DNA of 64,000 bases from an uncultured Mycoplasmatota bacterium (lineage in GTDB: Bacteria; Bacillota_I; Bacilli_A; RF39; UBA660), in contig URZY01000005.1 in NCBI GenBank assembly GCA_900552495.1, positions 1 to 64,000 on the forward strand, given 5' to 3'. Shown piece by piece: positions 34,396 to 42,650 of this stretch (position 1 is the first letter of the stretch; every line of letters starts with the position of its first letter). The notes beneath the pieces were generated by a model. The model saw nothing but the letters and a program-made list of their open reading frames with translations, ran no database searches and was not told the DNA's origin. The position numbers were made by a program, and so were the translations under genes.

Positions 34396-34854
34396 TTATT
34401 TTGCATGACGAGTACTTTTATTAGCATTCGATCTTTGTGCTTCTCTTACTCGTTCTTGTAAAGTAATAAATTTACTTGCTAAATCATTTGTTGCCTCAAC
34501 GGTTGTATCAACTGGTGATAATTTACCACCTACTACAAATTCATTATTAAAAGAATCTAGTCGCATTTGTGTTTCTGAATCCATTTGCGATAATGAGTCT
34601 GCATCTGAACTTAATTGAGTCCAACAAAATTTTAATGTTGCCATTAAATCTTTTTGTTTAACAACCTTTCCTTTAACACGATCAGGAAAATATCCTTGAA
34701 GAGTTTCAAACTCACTAGCACTCATTAAATTAATTTCTCCCTTTTGAAAAGGATGATTTAATTGAACTAATTTTCCATCATTTGTCATATCAGTTTCGCT
34801 AATTTCTTTAGCAAAAGTCGCATATGCATAGTTTGAATTACCATTTAAATTCAT
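34396..34854 (-). CDS. Hypothetical element protein (152 aa)
   Basis: No family recognised; soluble and polar. The N-terminus NYAYATFAKEISE resembles IYDYATFVREVNR in the small protein at 35912 of the large element. The middle has FPDRVKGKVVKQKDLM and the tail ERVREAQRSNANKSTRHAK is basic. It lies next to the attachment core, apart from the recombinase. ATG after GGAGGT. An element-borne accessory or host-modifying role is possible. Confidence 0.6.
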   Translation of the reverse strand: MNLNGNSNYAYATFAKEISETDMTNDGKLVQLNHPFQKGEINLMSASEFETLQGYFPDRVKGKVVKQKDLMATLKFCWTQLSSDADSLSQMDSETQMRLDSFNNEFVVGGKLSPVDTTVEATNDLASKFITLQERVREAQRSNANKSTRHAK

Positions 34855-34942
34855 ATTTTACCTCCACTTTGATTGAATTATACCATATTTGTTGTTTTTT
34901 TACTATAGTTTGTTAAATTATTTATTGTTGCCCATAAAAAGT

Positions 34943-34947
34943 GTATC
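34943..34947. repeat. Attachment core of the small element, right copy
   Basis: GATAC on the minus strand within GGTGATACA. The bases further upstream belong to amidase piece 2. Confidence 0.65.
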
Positions 34948-35797
34948 ACCCTTTTGAACGGTATAGGTAGTTGGTTCTGGTTGTTTTGGAATTAATAGTT
35001 CATCTCCTATTTGAAGATTAATGTTAGTTAGATTATTTAGTTTAATGAGTTCATCTACTGTTGTGTTATTGTTTTTAGCTATTAACCATAAACTATCTCC
35101 TTTTTTTACAACATAAATTTCTGTTTCTTCTGGTTGTTCTGGTTCTGAAGGTGTAGTTGGGATTTCTGGAGTAGTTTCTGTTGGTATTAGAAGTTCCTGT
35201 CCAATTTGTAGGGTATCGTTTGTTAAATTATTTAGTGATTTGATAGCTTGGACAGTTGTGTTAAAGCGTGTCGCGATGGAATATAAAGTATCACCGTTTG
35301 ATACTGTATAGGTTGCTTCTGGATAGTTTTCTTGGAGAAATAGTTTCATGCCAGGAGTAATTGTATCATTTGCTAAGTTATTGATAGTTTTTAGCTGTTG
35401 TACGGTAGTACCAAATTGGCGAGCTATAGAATATAGGGTGTCTCCTTTTTGGACTGTGTAGTAGTTTTGATTAGGATTTGATGGTGTGGTAGAACCTGGT
35501 TCTGTGTATTTATAGCCAGCATAGGTTGCAATGGCTTTGACTACAGCTTCAGCATATTGTTCGATGTTATTATTTAAACGATTAGCATCTGCTTTGTTGT
35601 CAATGAAACCATATTCAACTAGAAGTGGCTCAGTATTACCGGTTTCACGTAAAATATAATAATAGTCCTTGCTTGGATCTTCTGGAAGCCGGCGTTGGTA
35701 GATTTGTCTAATTGGCTGGCCTGTTGCTCCAATATTGTTTAGTGCTAGTGTTGCAAGGGTTGGTTCGTTTCTGAGCGCGTAGACTATTTCGGCGCCT

Positions 35798-35805
35798 TCG
35801 CCACC
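35798..35805. repeat. Attachment core of the large element, left copy
   Basis: GGTGGCGA on the minus strand; matches the right copy GGAGGAGA at six of eight positions, in the same codon phase. Confidence 0.55.
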
Positions 35806-35911
35806 ACAATAGTTCATTATCCATTATAACTGCAAATAGTCCTTGATTTATAAGGCTTTGCAGAGATCAATTTTTTTGTAAAATTAATATAGGTGCGTTC
35901 ACTTAGCATGA

Positions 35912-36130
35912 TTAATTATTTTTTATATTTGATGCAGTAAGTGATGCAAATAATATTTGAAGATACATATTTGCTTCTTCTTGATTTAACTTATTCATTG
36001 AATCTAGTGTTTTAATCGTATCTTGTAAAGCTTTAAATACTTTTTGATTACTATTATTTCTTTGTTGTTCAGCATATCTATTTACTTCTCTAACAAATGT
36101 AGCATAATCATATATCTCATTATTGCTCAA
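35912..36130 (-). CDS. Hypothetical small element protein
   Basis: 72 residues, helical, starting MSNNEIYDYATFVREVNR. TTG at 36130 is chosen, because AAAGGA lies about ten bases upstream; the GTG at 36139 touches that site. The YATFxRE motif is shared with the 152-residue protein of the small element. It lies 110 bases from the attachment core and downstream of the recombinase on the same strand. No family is recognised. Confidence 0.55.
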   Translation of the reverse strand: MSNNEIYDYATFVREVNRYAEQQRNNSNQKVFKALQDTIKTLDSMNKLNQEEANMYLQILFASLTASNIKNN

Positions 36131-36207
36131 TGTAGTCACTCCTTTCTTAAATTTATTAAATATTATTATAAACCATAAAAGTAGTAAAAAAACGTAAACA
36201 TATCAGA

Positions 36208-36247
36208 AAACAAAAAATGAGCCCTAACTAGATAACTAGTTAGAGCC
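36208..36247 (-). terminator. Terminator after the large-element recombinase
   Basis: GGCTCTAACTAG and CTAGTTAGGGCTC (minus strand) form a 12-pair stem, followed by ATTTTTTG. Confidence 0.85.
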
Positions 36248-36251
36248 TATA

Positions 36252-37919
36252 TTAATCTTTACTATACTGATTTTTGCCTTTTCTACCATACGGATTTCTT
36301 GCTAAATTTCTATTTTCATACTTAAAAGTTACCTCTGGTACAATATCATATTTAAAACATATAGTAATATTTCTATCTTTATCTATAACTATTTTATCTA
36401 CTAACGTATCAATTAATTCTTTTTTTGGTTTATTTAAATCTAATAGTTTTTTTATTTTTTTAGTATAATCAGGCAAAATATTTGCTTTATTTTTTATTTT
36501 ATATTTTTTAATATTTTGATCTTCTATCTTTTCGTTAATTTGTTTTAATTTTTGTTCAAATTCACTTGCTAATTCTTTATATGTATCTGCTGATATTACA
36601 CCATTACACTTGTCATTGTATAAAGTTTTTAATCTACCTGTAATCTTTTCTTTTTCTATTTGAAATTCTTTAACTATTTTATCTATGTTAGTAGTTTCCT
36701 TGTGAATACTTTTTATTACTTCATCATTTAATTCTTTTATATTAAGTTCTTTTATTAATTTAGATATATACTTATTAATTTGTTCTAATACCTGTTCTTC
36801 CAAATAATTATATGGGTAAAAATGCGAATAACATCTGCCTCTTATGGGATCTCTAGAATATCTATTACAATTAACAGACCAATAATCTTGTTTTTTACGA
36901 TAAAGAACTGTAAGTCTATTTTTACACTCTTTACAAAATAACTTACCTTCTAATAATCTTTTTTCTCTATTTGTTTTAATTTCATAATTTCTTGTATTTC
37001 TTTTTCTTAAAGTATTAACATAATTAAAGGTATCTTTATCAACTAATGGTTCATGGGTGTTTTCTACTATAATCCATAATTTTTCATCTAATGTTATCTT
37101 CTTTTTAGATTTATAACTTACTTTAGTTTGAGTATGCTGTACTAAATCACCAGTATATACTCTATTTGTTAATATTTTTTTTACTGTGGAGATATTCCAA
37201 TTATCTCTATCAATTAATCTTGATGAATAATTAGTCTTTTTATATCCACTAGGTGTAATTACATTTGCTTTATTTAGTCTGTTTGCTATTTCAGTAGGTC
37301 CAATACCATCAGCTCTCCACTTAAATATCTTTTTTACTATTGGTGCTGTGTCTGGATTTGGTATTAAATGTCCCTTATCCAATGGATCTCTCATATAACC
37401 AAAACATGGTAAACTTCCAACAAATTTACCATTTTTCCTTTTTTCATTTAATACATTTCTAATTTTTATCGAATTTTGTTTACTATAATAGTCATTACAA
37501 GCAATTATAAATGTTGATGAATCATTGCTAGCTTGATTTTTAAAACTATCATATGATTCTAATATAGATATAAATCTTATATTATTTTCTGGAAAAAATG
37601 TTTCAATATAATAACCAGTCATAACATGGTCTCTACCCAATCTTGATAGATCCTTTACTACTACACAATTTATCTTTTTGTTCTTTATGTCATTAAGCAA
37701 TTTTTGAAATCCAGGTCTTTCAAAATCAGTTCCAGAAAAACCATCATCAACATATTCTCCTACCAAATTAAAATTATTACTATTTACATAACTTCTTAAT
37801 AATTCTTTTTGATTAATTACACTTTCACTATCAGATTCATATTTTTTGTCTTTATCTTCTTGAGATAATCTTATATAGATCCCAGTATTGAAATCCTTAC
37901 CAATTAAGTTATTATTCAT
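36252..37919 (-). CDS. Large serine recombinase of the large element
   Basis: 555 residues. The catalytic domain (about 10-165) begins TGIYIRLSQEDKD with the nucleophile serine. GYMRDPLDKGHLIPN opens the recombinase domain. A zinc ribbon with CKECKNR and later CNRYSRDPIRGRCYSH lies around 340-380. A lysine-rich coiled coil (about 400-480) follows, typical of large serine integrases. It is presumed to integrate and excise the 18-kb element. ATG after AAGGAGGT. It is divergent in sequence from the 32418 recombinase, so the two elements are different. Confidence 0.95.
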   Translation of the reverse strand: MNNNLIGKDFNTGIYIRLSQEDKDKKYESDSESVINQKELLRSYVNSNNFNLVGEYVDDGFSGTDFERPGFQKLLNDIKNKKINCVVVKDLSRLGRDHVMTGYYIETFFPENNIRFISILESYDSFKNQASNDSSTFIIACNDYYSKQNSIKIRNVLNEKRKNGKFVGSLPCFGYMRDPLDKGHLIPNPDTAPIVKKIFKWRADGIGPTEIANRLNKANVITPSGYKKTNYSSRLIDRDNWNISTVKKILTNRVYTGDLVQHTQTKVSYKSKKKITLDEKLWIIVENTHEPLVDKDTFNYVNTLRKRNTRNYEIKTNREKRLLEGKLFCKECKNRLTVLYRKKQDYWSVNCNRYSRDPIRGRCYSHFYPYNYLEEQVLEQINKYISKLIKELNIKELNDEVIKSIHKETTNIDKIVKEFQIEKEKITGRLKTLYNDKCNGVISADTYKELASEFEQKLKQINEKIEDQNIKKYKIKNKANILPDYTKKIKKLLDLNKPKKELIDTLVDKIVIDKDRNITICFKYDIVPEVTFKYENRNLARNPYGRKGKNQYSKD

Positions 37920-37978
37920 TTTACCTCCTTTTACTTAATTGGGTATTAAGACAAATGAATGATAACATCATAATAAAA

Positions 37979-38092
37979 TTATTGCAAATCATTAGTTAAA
38001 TGATTCTCCTTTTGTTCTTTAATTATCTCTTCAATAAGATACTGTAAAATAAGATCTTTAAATGAAATGTTATTCAAATAGGCTCCTTCCAT
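37979..38092 (-). CDS. Very small ORF upstream of the recombinase (37 aa)
   Basis: Starts MEGAYLNNISFKDLILQYL after AGGTGAT with six-base spacing and ends with TNDLQ. Rich in Leu, Ile and Glu, so probably one amphipathic helix. It lies just before the recombinase on the same strand. A directionality factor is possible but unproven. The remaining bases of 37920-38292 are AT-rich, with nothing else visible. Confidence 0.45.
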   Translation of the reverse strand: MEGAYLNNISFKDLILQYLIEEIIKEQKENHLTNDLQ

Positions 38093-38292
38093 AATTAAAT
38101 CACCTATTTAAATCTATGTTTTTATTTATTATTTTTGAATTTTTTTCATACATATATCTACTTCCTTTCTTTTTATATTAGTATTACTAATAATATTATT
38201 AGAATTATTTATTATATTTAATTTTTATATTATATTTATTATATTATTATTGAACTAAATGTCCTTTGAGTGTAAAAAAAACATCTAACCAT

Positions 38293-38592
38293 TTAGAAAA
38301 AATTTTCTAGTAAGTCAGATGTAAACTTTTCTTTATTAATATAAATTTTTCTTTGAAATCTGTGTTTATATTCCATAGTTATATAATTATTATCTGATAA
38401 TTCTCTTAATAAACCTGATATTCTTCTTGAACTCACACCTAAACAATTACCTAAGTATTTATTATCAGCATAACAATAGCCTTCTCTATGAGATAAAAGT
38501 ATTATTATTCCATATAAAATTTTATTGTTGTTACATACTTTTTTATCCAGAATTATAAACATTGGTATTTTTACATATTTATCATAATCCAT
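38293..38592 (-). CDS. Helix-turn-helix protein
   Basis: 99 residues. YADNKYLGNCLGVSSRRISGLL followed by RELSDNNYITM (about 42-75) is a winged helix-turn-helix like those of plasmid replication initiators and element regulators. It starts two codons after the ribbon-helix-helix gene, whose end contains its AAAGGAGAG ribosome site. Confidence 0.7.
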   Translation of the reverse strand: MDYDKYVKIPMFIILDKKVCNNNKILYGIIILLSHREGYCYADNKYLGNCLGVSSRRISGLLRELSDNNYITMEYKHRFQRKIYINKEKFTSDLLENFF

Positions 38593-38595
38593 ATA

Positions 38596-38748
38596 TTACT
38601 CTCCTTTCGTATTTGTTTTTAGTATTTCTAAATATCCAATTTCTAATAACTCTGTCATCATTTTAGAAATAGATACTCTATAAAATTTAGACATTAATTT
38701 AATTCTATCAAATAAGTCTATTGGTAAATATAATTTAAATATTCTCAA
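38596..38748 (-). CDS. Ribbon-helix-helix (CopG-like) protein
   Basis: 50 residues, read from TTG 38748 after AAAGGAGGGATAG. MRIFKLYLPIDLFDRIKLM gives the short beta strand and first helix, and YRVSISKMMTELLEIGYL the second helix, the pattern of CopG/Arc DNA-binding proteins. It is coupled to the helix-turn-helix gene. Likely a regulator of the element. Confidence 0.65.
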   Translation of the reverse strand: MRIFKLYLPIDLFDRIKLMSKFYRVSISKMMTELLEIGYLEILKTNTKGE

Positions 38749-39208
38749 ACTATCCCTCCTTTCTAAATAGGATGATTGTTCTGTTATTTTTACTATTTTT
38801 AATTAGAGCAGGATAAGAAGATAGCACCACAAACAAAAAAACTCCTTATAATATAAGGAATTGTTATGGTGCCATTCTTATTTCGTACTTACGAAATTCA
38901 TCCTACTTTGTAGGGACATATAAATGATGATTACTAAATATCTCCTTTATTTATATTAATTTTAGTTCTTATTAATTCATCCTATTATTATAAAAATATC
39001 AAAATTAATAGGATGATAGCTCATAATGACCACCTCCTTAAAATGAAAAAAAAGAAGACCTAAGTCCTCTTTGCATAATTATTTCATTTTACTATATTTT
39101 ACCACTTGACTTTGATAAGTCAATGAATATCCGATGCTTTTTTTGCTTTATTTTTCTTTTTTTGCTTTTTTATGCTTTTCGATGCTTTTTGTGCCGAATG
39201 ATATTATT
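38749..39208. other. Noncoding region with several hairpins
   Basis: No gene with certainty. On the minus strand there are: a terminator (AAGAGGAC with GTCTTCTT and T8, 39045-39071), a 14-codon ORF MSYHPINFDIFIIG after AAGGAGGTG, a CATCCTATT/AATAGGATG hairpin over that ORF, CCTAC/GTAGG and TTTCGT/ACGAAA hairpins, and a second terminator CCTTATATTATAAGG with T7 (38843-38867). TTGACTT/AAGTCAA (39105-39122) and repeated AAAAGCAT units (39130-39190) lie nearer hsdS. It could be an attenuated leader for the two small DNA-binding genes or an origin. Confidence 0.45.
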
Positions 39209-40375
39209 CTATACAAACATACTTTGCATAAGTCCTTTTTTTAGTAAATTTAATTTTGATAATTTATTATTTTCTTTCTCAATAATATTATCAATTATAG
39301 TTAAAGTTTTAGAATCTCTTTCCTGATCTTTTATAGATGGTAAAACTAGATTTAAACTTAATATGTCATCTTTTTTTAAATTTGTTTGATTAACACCATC
39401 ATCAAATCTTAAATAGTAAGGATTTCTATCTAATAGATAAAACAAATATTTAGAATTAACTGTACCTGCATCTTTTACTTTTATTTTACAAATTCGTTGA
39501 TTCAAACTATATTTATTATTCTCATCTATATAATAACATTTAGCTAGAGCTTTTCCATTAGGAAGATCACTCATAACCATTGTTATATCATTTTTAAATA
39601 ATGGAGTTAATTGTTCAGAACATTTCTTTGTTACATTACCTCCTGTAGAAATAAATTTTGAATTTATTAGAATATATTTTCCATTTTCATCAACTATATT
39701 TTCATGTCCTTTTCCATTTTCAAAAACTGCAATATCTGATAGTAAATAATCATTCCCAGTAACCTCATTAAATAATTTATCATGCAGTCCTTTTTTAAAT
39801 AACTTAAGGTCTTCTATTTTCTTAGATTGTAACTCGATTTTTTTATCTAATAATGATAGGAATTTAGCTATTTTAAGCTGTTCTTTTTTTGATGGAATAT
39901 TTAGTTTAACACTATATACTAACTCACTGCTGATGTTACTTACAACACCACCAGCAGATAAAGTTTTATACTGTTTTTGAATAAGTGGAGAACTCATAAA
40001 ATGATACAAATATTCTTTATTTAATAATTTTTCATAATCTCTAACTACAAACCATCCATCATGAATACATCCATCAAGATTCAAAATATAAGGCCTTCCG
40101 AAACTCATAGAATTGGAAAGAATTATTTCTCCATTATAAACTCTTCTAGATTTTTTTTCACCTTCTTTAGTGATTTTTTCTGATGTACTATTTATATAAG
40201 TTTCATTTGGAGAAACATCTCCAATTTTAATCCAGTTTACACAATCTTCTGATTTAGTAATAAAATTAACAATAGGTCTAGGAGAACTTCCCCTACATAG
40301 TTTTGCAACATCGTGAAACTTATATGTTTTATATTCATCATTAAATTCTTTAAACCTTAATCTAGGAACATTCAT
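39209..40375 (-). CDS. hsdS: Type I restriction-modification specificity subunit (allele 1)
   Basis: 388 residues in the usual layout: target recognition domain 1, a central helical repeat (LSLLDKKIELQSKKIEDLKLFKKGL, here LLDKKIELQSKK and IEDLKLFKKGL, about 185-215), domain 2, and a C-terminal repeat KLNLLKKGLMQSMFV. It chooses the DNA sequence methylated and cut by HsdM/HsdR. The start is ATG 40375 (MNVPRLRFKEF) after GGTGAT; the frame is open to 40393. Its first 48 coding bases and upstream sequence lie in the 81-bp inverted repeat. It is on the same strand as hsdM, with a TATAAT at 40435-40440. Confidence 0.92.
   Translation of the reverse strand: MNVPRLRFKEFNDEYKTYKFHDVAKLCRGSSPRPIVNFITKSEDCVNWIKIGDVSPNETYINSTSEKITKEGEKKSRRVYNGEIILSNSMSFGRPYILNLDGCIHDGWFVVRDYEKLLNKEYLYHFMSSPLIQKQYKTLSAGGVVSNISSELVYSVKLNIPSKKEQLKIAKFLSLLDKKIELQSKKIEDLKLFKKGLHDKLFNEVTGNDYLLSDIAVFENGKGHENIVDENGKYILINSKFISTGGNVTKKCSEQLTPLFKNDITMVMSDLPNGKALAKCYYIDENNKYSLNQRICKIKVKDAGTVNSKYLFYLLDRNPYYLRFDDGVNQTNLKKDDILSLNLVLPSIKDQERDSKTLTIIDNIIEKENNKLSKLNLLKKGLMQSMFV
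39794..39814. repeat. Central hsdS inverted repeat, copy in allele 1
   Basis: A perfect 21-base match in inverted orientation to 42092-42112, embedded in about 66 bases of strong similarity that encode the central helical repeat. Confidence 0.8.
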
Positions 40376-40408
40376 TTTATCACCACTTTTCAAGTCCTTA
40401 AGTTTAAT
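40328..40408. repeat. 81-bp perfect inverted repeat, left copy
   Basis: Identical in inverted orientation to 41510-41590. It covers the ribosome site, start codon and first 16 codons of hsdS allele 1. Confidence 0.95.
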
Positions 40409-41509
40409 AAATAGATACTCAACTATACATATTAATTATAACACACTTTCTTGAGATTTTATTACAAAAAGAAAAAGTCATCTATTAACTTTTTCTTGAA
40501 ATACTTTGCTTACTAGATCTATACATTTTTTCTTTTGAGAATATCTTGGATGAACATATAAATTTAAAGTAATATTAACATTAGCATGACCTAACAATTC
40601 ACTTACCGTTTTATAATCACATCCTAAAGAAATACAATTTGTTGCAAATGTATGTCTTAAAGAATGAAAATTGAAATGCTTTATTTTTAATTCTTTTAAT
40701 TTCTTATTAAAATATTTTCTATATGTTCTTGGCTCAATATATTTATCATTGTTAGACAAAATATAATTTTCTTTGTCTGTTTTTAAAGGTTTTAATAATT
40801 CCATAAAATCTTTATTAATAGGGATTTCTCTGTTAGCATTTTTAGTTTTTGGGGTTGTAATAATAACCTTAGAAACATTTTTATTTTTGTCTTTAATATA
40901 TACTCTTTGAATTGTTTTTGAAATTATTAATTTATTATTTTTAAAATCTATATCTTTCCATTGTAAAGCACAAAGTTCACCAATTCTTATCCCTGAATAT
41001 AAAGATATTAAAAAACCTATATTTTTTGTATTTCTATTATCTAAAACATAATTAGTAATTTTATTTTGTTCATGTTTTGTTAGTATATATATACTTTTTT
41101 CTTTATTATCTTTTGGATAATTAAATGACAATTCTATATGTTTTATTTTACCTTCATTAATACCTTTTTTAATACTTCCTTTTACAATAATTGTAATATC
41201 TTTAATAGTTTTTTCTGATAATCCACCTGTATTGTCCTTTCTTCCACTTTTAGATAACTCTAAAAGAAAATCTTGAATAATCTTATGATTAATCTCATTT
41301 AATGTATAATTACCTAATTTAGGAATTATATGATTAAATATATTATTTGAATAATTTGCATAAGTAGATTCCTTAATATAATCCTTTTTCTCAATAAGCC
41401 ACGTATAAATCCAATCCTTGTAAAGTATCTTTCTTGATTTAATAATCATTAAATTCTTTCTCCTTTCCAAAAATATTATATAGGAATAATTAATTATCAC
41501 CTTTCAAGT
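40409..41509. other. Predicted invertible segment with recombinase and promoter
   Basis: 1101 bp between the 81-bp repeats. It contains the tyrosine recombinase gene and, near its left edge, TATAAT (minus strand, 40435-40440) pointing at hsdS allele 1. Inversion would point that promoter at allele 2 instead while leaving both coding regions intact. Confidence 0.6.
40478..41449 (-). CDS. Tyrosine recombinase (probable hsdS invertase)
   Basis: 323 residues. An N-terminal SAM-like core-binding domain (about 10-100: KESTYANYSNNIFNHIIPKLG) precedes the catalytic domain (about 120-315), with SGIRIGELCALQW (first Arg), FHSLRHTFATNCI (His-x-x-Arg), LLGHANVNITLNLYVH (His and the nucleophile Tyr). The start is ATG 41449 after AAAGGAGAAAG. 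It is bracketed by the 81-bp inverted repeats and by two hsdS genes, as for recombinases that vary type I specificity in streptococci and other Bacillota. Confidence 0.92.
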   Translation of the reverse strand: MIIKSRKILYKDWIYTWLIEKKDYIKESTYANYSNNIFNHIIPKLGNYTLNEINHKIIQDFLLELSKSGRKDNTGGLSEKTIKDITIIVKGSIKKGINEGKIKHIELSFNYPKDNKEKSIYILTKHEQNKITNYVLDNRNTKNIGFLISLYSGIRIGELCALQWKDIDFKNNKLIISKTIQRVYIKDKNKNVSKVIITTPKTKNANREIPINKDFMELLKPLKTDKENYILSNNDKYIEPRTYRKYFNKKLKELKIKHFNFHSLRHTFATNCISLGCDYKTVSELLGHANVNITLNLYVHPRYSQKKKCIDLVSKVFQEKVNR

Positions 41510-41590
41510 ATTAAACTTAAGGACTTGAAAAGTGGTGATAAAATGAATGTTCCTAGATTAAGGTTTAAAGAATTTAATGATGAATATAAA
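41510..41590. repeat. 81-bp perfect inverted repeat, right copy
   Basis: Covers the ribosome site, start codon and first 16 codons of hsdS allele 2; see 40328-40408. Confidence 0.95.
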
Positions 41591-42640
41591 TCAATTAAAT
41601 TGAAGGATGTTTCTGAAATTTATGATGGAACCCATGAAACTCCAAATTATGTTGAAAAAGGAGTTAAATTTGTCAGTGTAGAAAACATATCTAATTTATT
41701 AGATACACCAAAATTCATACCAGAATCCGATTATAATAAATATAAAATTAAACCTAAATATAATGATGTATTTATGACAAGAATTGGAGATATCGGAACA
41801 TCATCTATATATAAAAGTGATGAAAAACTTGCTTATTATGTAAGTTTAGCCCTATTAAGAACTAAAGATAATCATATATTAATTCCAGATTATTTAAATC
41901 AGTATATTAAAAATAATTCTTTTCAAAAAGAATTATATAATAGGACAATTCATGTAGCTTTTCCTAAAAAAATTAATACAGGCGAAATTGGAGAATGTAG
42001 TATTAATTTATGTTCAAATAAAGAACAACTCAAAGTTTCTAATTTTCTATCATTACTAGATAAAAAAATAGAACTTCAAACTAAGAAAATTGAAGACCTT
42101 AAGTTATTTAAATTGTGCATTAATAATATTTTGTTTAATGGAAATAAAACAATTAAGTTAAAAGATATATGTGAATGTAAATCTTCAACAATTAGTCTTT
42201 CTGATATAGAATATGATGATGGTATATATCCAATCTATGGAGCTAATGGCGAAATCAAAAAAATAAATAGTTATCAAAATGATAAAGATTATCTGGCAAT
42301 TATTAAGGATGGTGCTGGAGTTGGTAAAACTATTATTTGCAATAAAAAAAGCTCAATCATTGCAACTTTAAGTGCACTTATACCAAATGATATACCTGTT
42401 TATTATTTCAATGAATTAATAAACAAAATAGATTTTTCTAAATATATAGTAGGCTCTGGTATTCCTCACATTTATTTTAAAGATTATTCCAATGAAAAGT
42501 TGTATTTACATGAAGGAAAAAAGAGAGTATTAATAAATAATTTATTTAAGAGAATTATTATAAAAATTGAATTAGAAGAAAATAAACTACATTTATTAGA
42601 AACAGTAAAAAAAGGACTTATGCAAAATATGTTTGTATAA
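41543..42640 (+). CDS. hsdS: Type I specificity subunit (allele 2, opposite orientation)
   Basis: 365 residues, with the same architecture as allele 1: identical first 16 residues, a different first recognition domain (ISEIYDGTHETPNYVEKGV region), a nearly identical central repeat LLDKKIELQTKKIEDLKLFK, a different second domain, and a C-terminus KKGLMQNMFV. It is intact and on the opposite strand to hsdR/hsdM. The only promoter-like sequence facing it is weak in this orientation, so it is probably silent now. ATG 41543 after GGTGAT; a TTG at 41525 is in frame. Confidence 0.88.
   Translation: MNVPRLRFKEFNDEYKSIKLKDVSEIYDGTHETPNYVEKGVKFVSVENISNLLDTPKFIPESDYNKYKIKPKYNDVFMTRIGDIGTSSIYKSDEKLAYYVSLALLRTKDNHILIPDYLNQYIKNNSFQKELYNRTIHVAFPKKINTGEIGECSINLCSNKEQLKVSNFLSLLDKKIELQTKKIEDLKLFKLCINNILFNGNKTIKLKDICECKSSTISLSDIEYDDGIYPIYGANGEIKKINSYQNDKDYLAIIKDGAGVGKTIICNKKSSIIATLSALIPNDIPVYYFNELINKIDFSKYIVGSGIPHIYFKDYSNEKLYLHEGKKRVLINNLFKRIIIKIELEENKLHLLETVKKGLMQNMFV
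42092..42112. repeat. Central hsdS inverted repeat, copy in allele 2
   Basis: Perfect 21-base inverted match to 39794-39814. Recombination here would swap the first recognition domains of the two alleles. Confidence 0.8.
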
Positions 42641-42649
42641 GTCCTTTTT
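42609..42649. terminator. Bidirectional terminator at the hsdS2 / DUF4145 junction
   Basis: AAAAAGGACTTAT (42609-42621) and ATAAGTCCTTTTT (42637-42649) are perfect 13-base arms that include the hsdS2 stop. It would stop hsdRM transcription before it reaches the hsdS region, so hsdS allele 1 needs its own promoter. Confidence 0.8.
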
Positions 42650-42650
42650 G

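Larger units (their letters stand above)
32399..34947. mobile_element. Small serine-recombinase element (about 2.54 kb) in the amidase LysM region
   Basis: Bounded by GATAC cores at 32399-32403 and 34943-34947 that interrupt one LysM codon series. It carries three genes, all on the minus strand: a 152-residue protein, a 59-residue protein and a 518-residue serine recombinase that ends 15 bases from the core. Two strong terminators separate the first gene from the recombinase pair. No other cargo is seen, so it is either a minimal integrating element or a degraded one. Confidence 0.8.
34918..35817 (-). pseudogene. Split amidase gene, piece 2 of 3 (end of catalytic domain plus LysM repeats)
   Basis: The frame reads EGAEIVYALRNEPTLA and LLVEYGFIDNKADANRL, the C-terminal half of Amidase_3 with its catalytic glutamate. 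Three complete LysM repeats follow (each with VQKGDTLYSIA-like starts and an LxIP-like end) and the first third of a fourth (TYTVQKGDTLF). The first residues MNYCGG come from element DNA; no convincing ribosome site precedes them. The last residues FMGNNK also come from the small element. Without excision this piece is unlikely to give an active enzyme. Confidence 0.9.

Noticed and set aside
39130..39190. CRISPR-like short repeats (GATGCTTTTT units)
   Set aside because: The repeats are too short and irregular and have no spacer structure; no cas genes are present. No CRISPR array is seen anywhere in the window.
39123..39326. Plus-strand frame rich in Phe and Leu at the hsdS end
   Set aside because: Antisense to the hsdS C-terminus and the AAAAGCAT repeat tract; no ribosome site.
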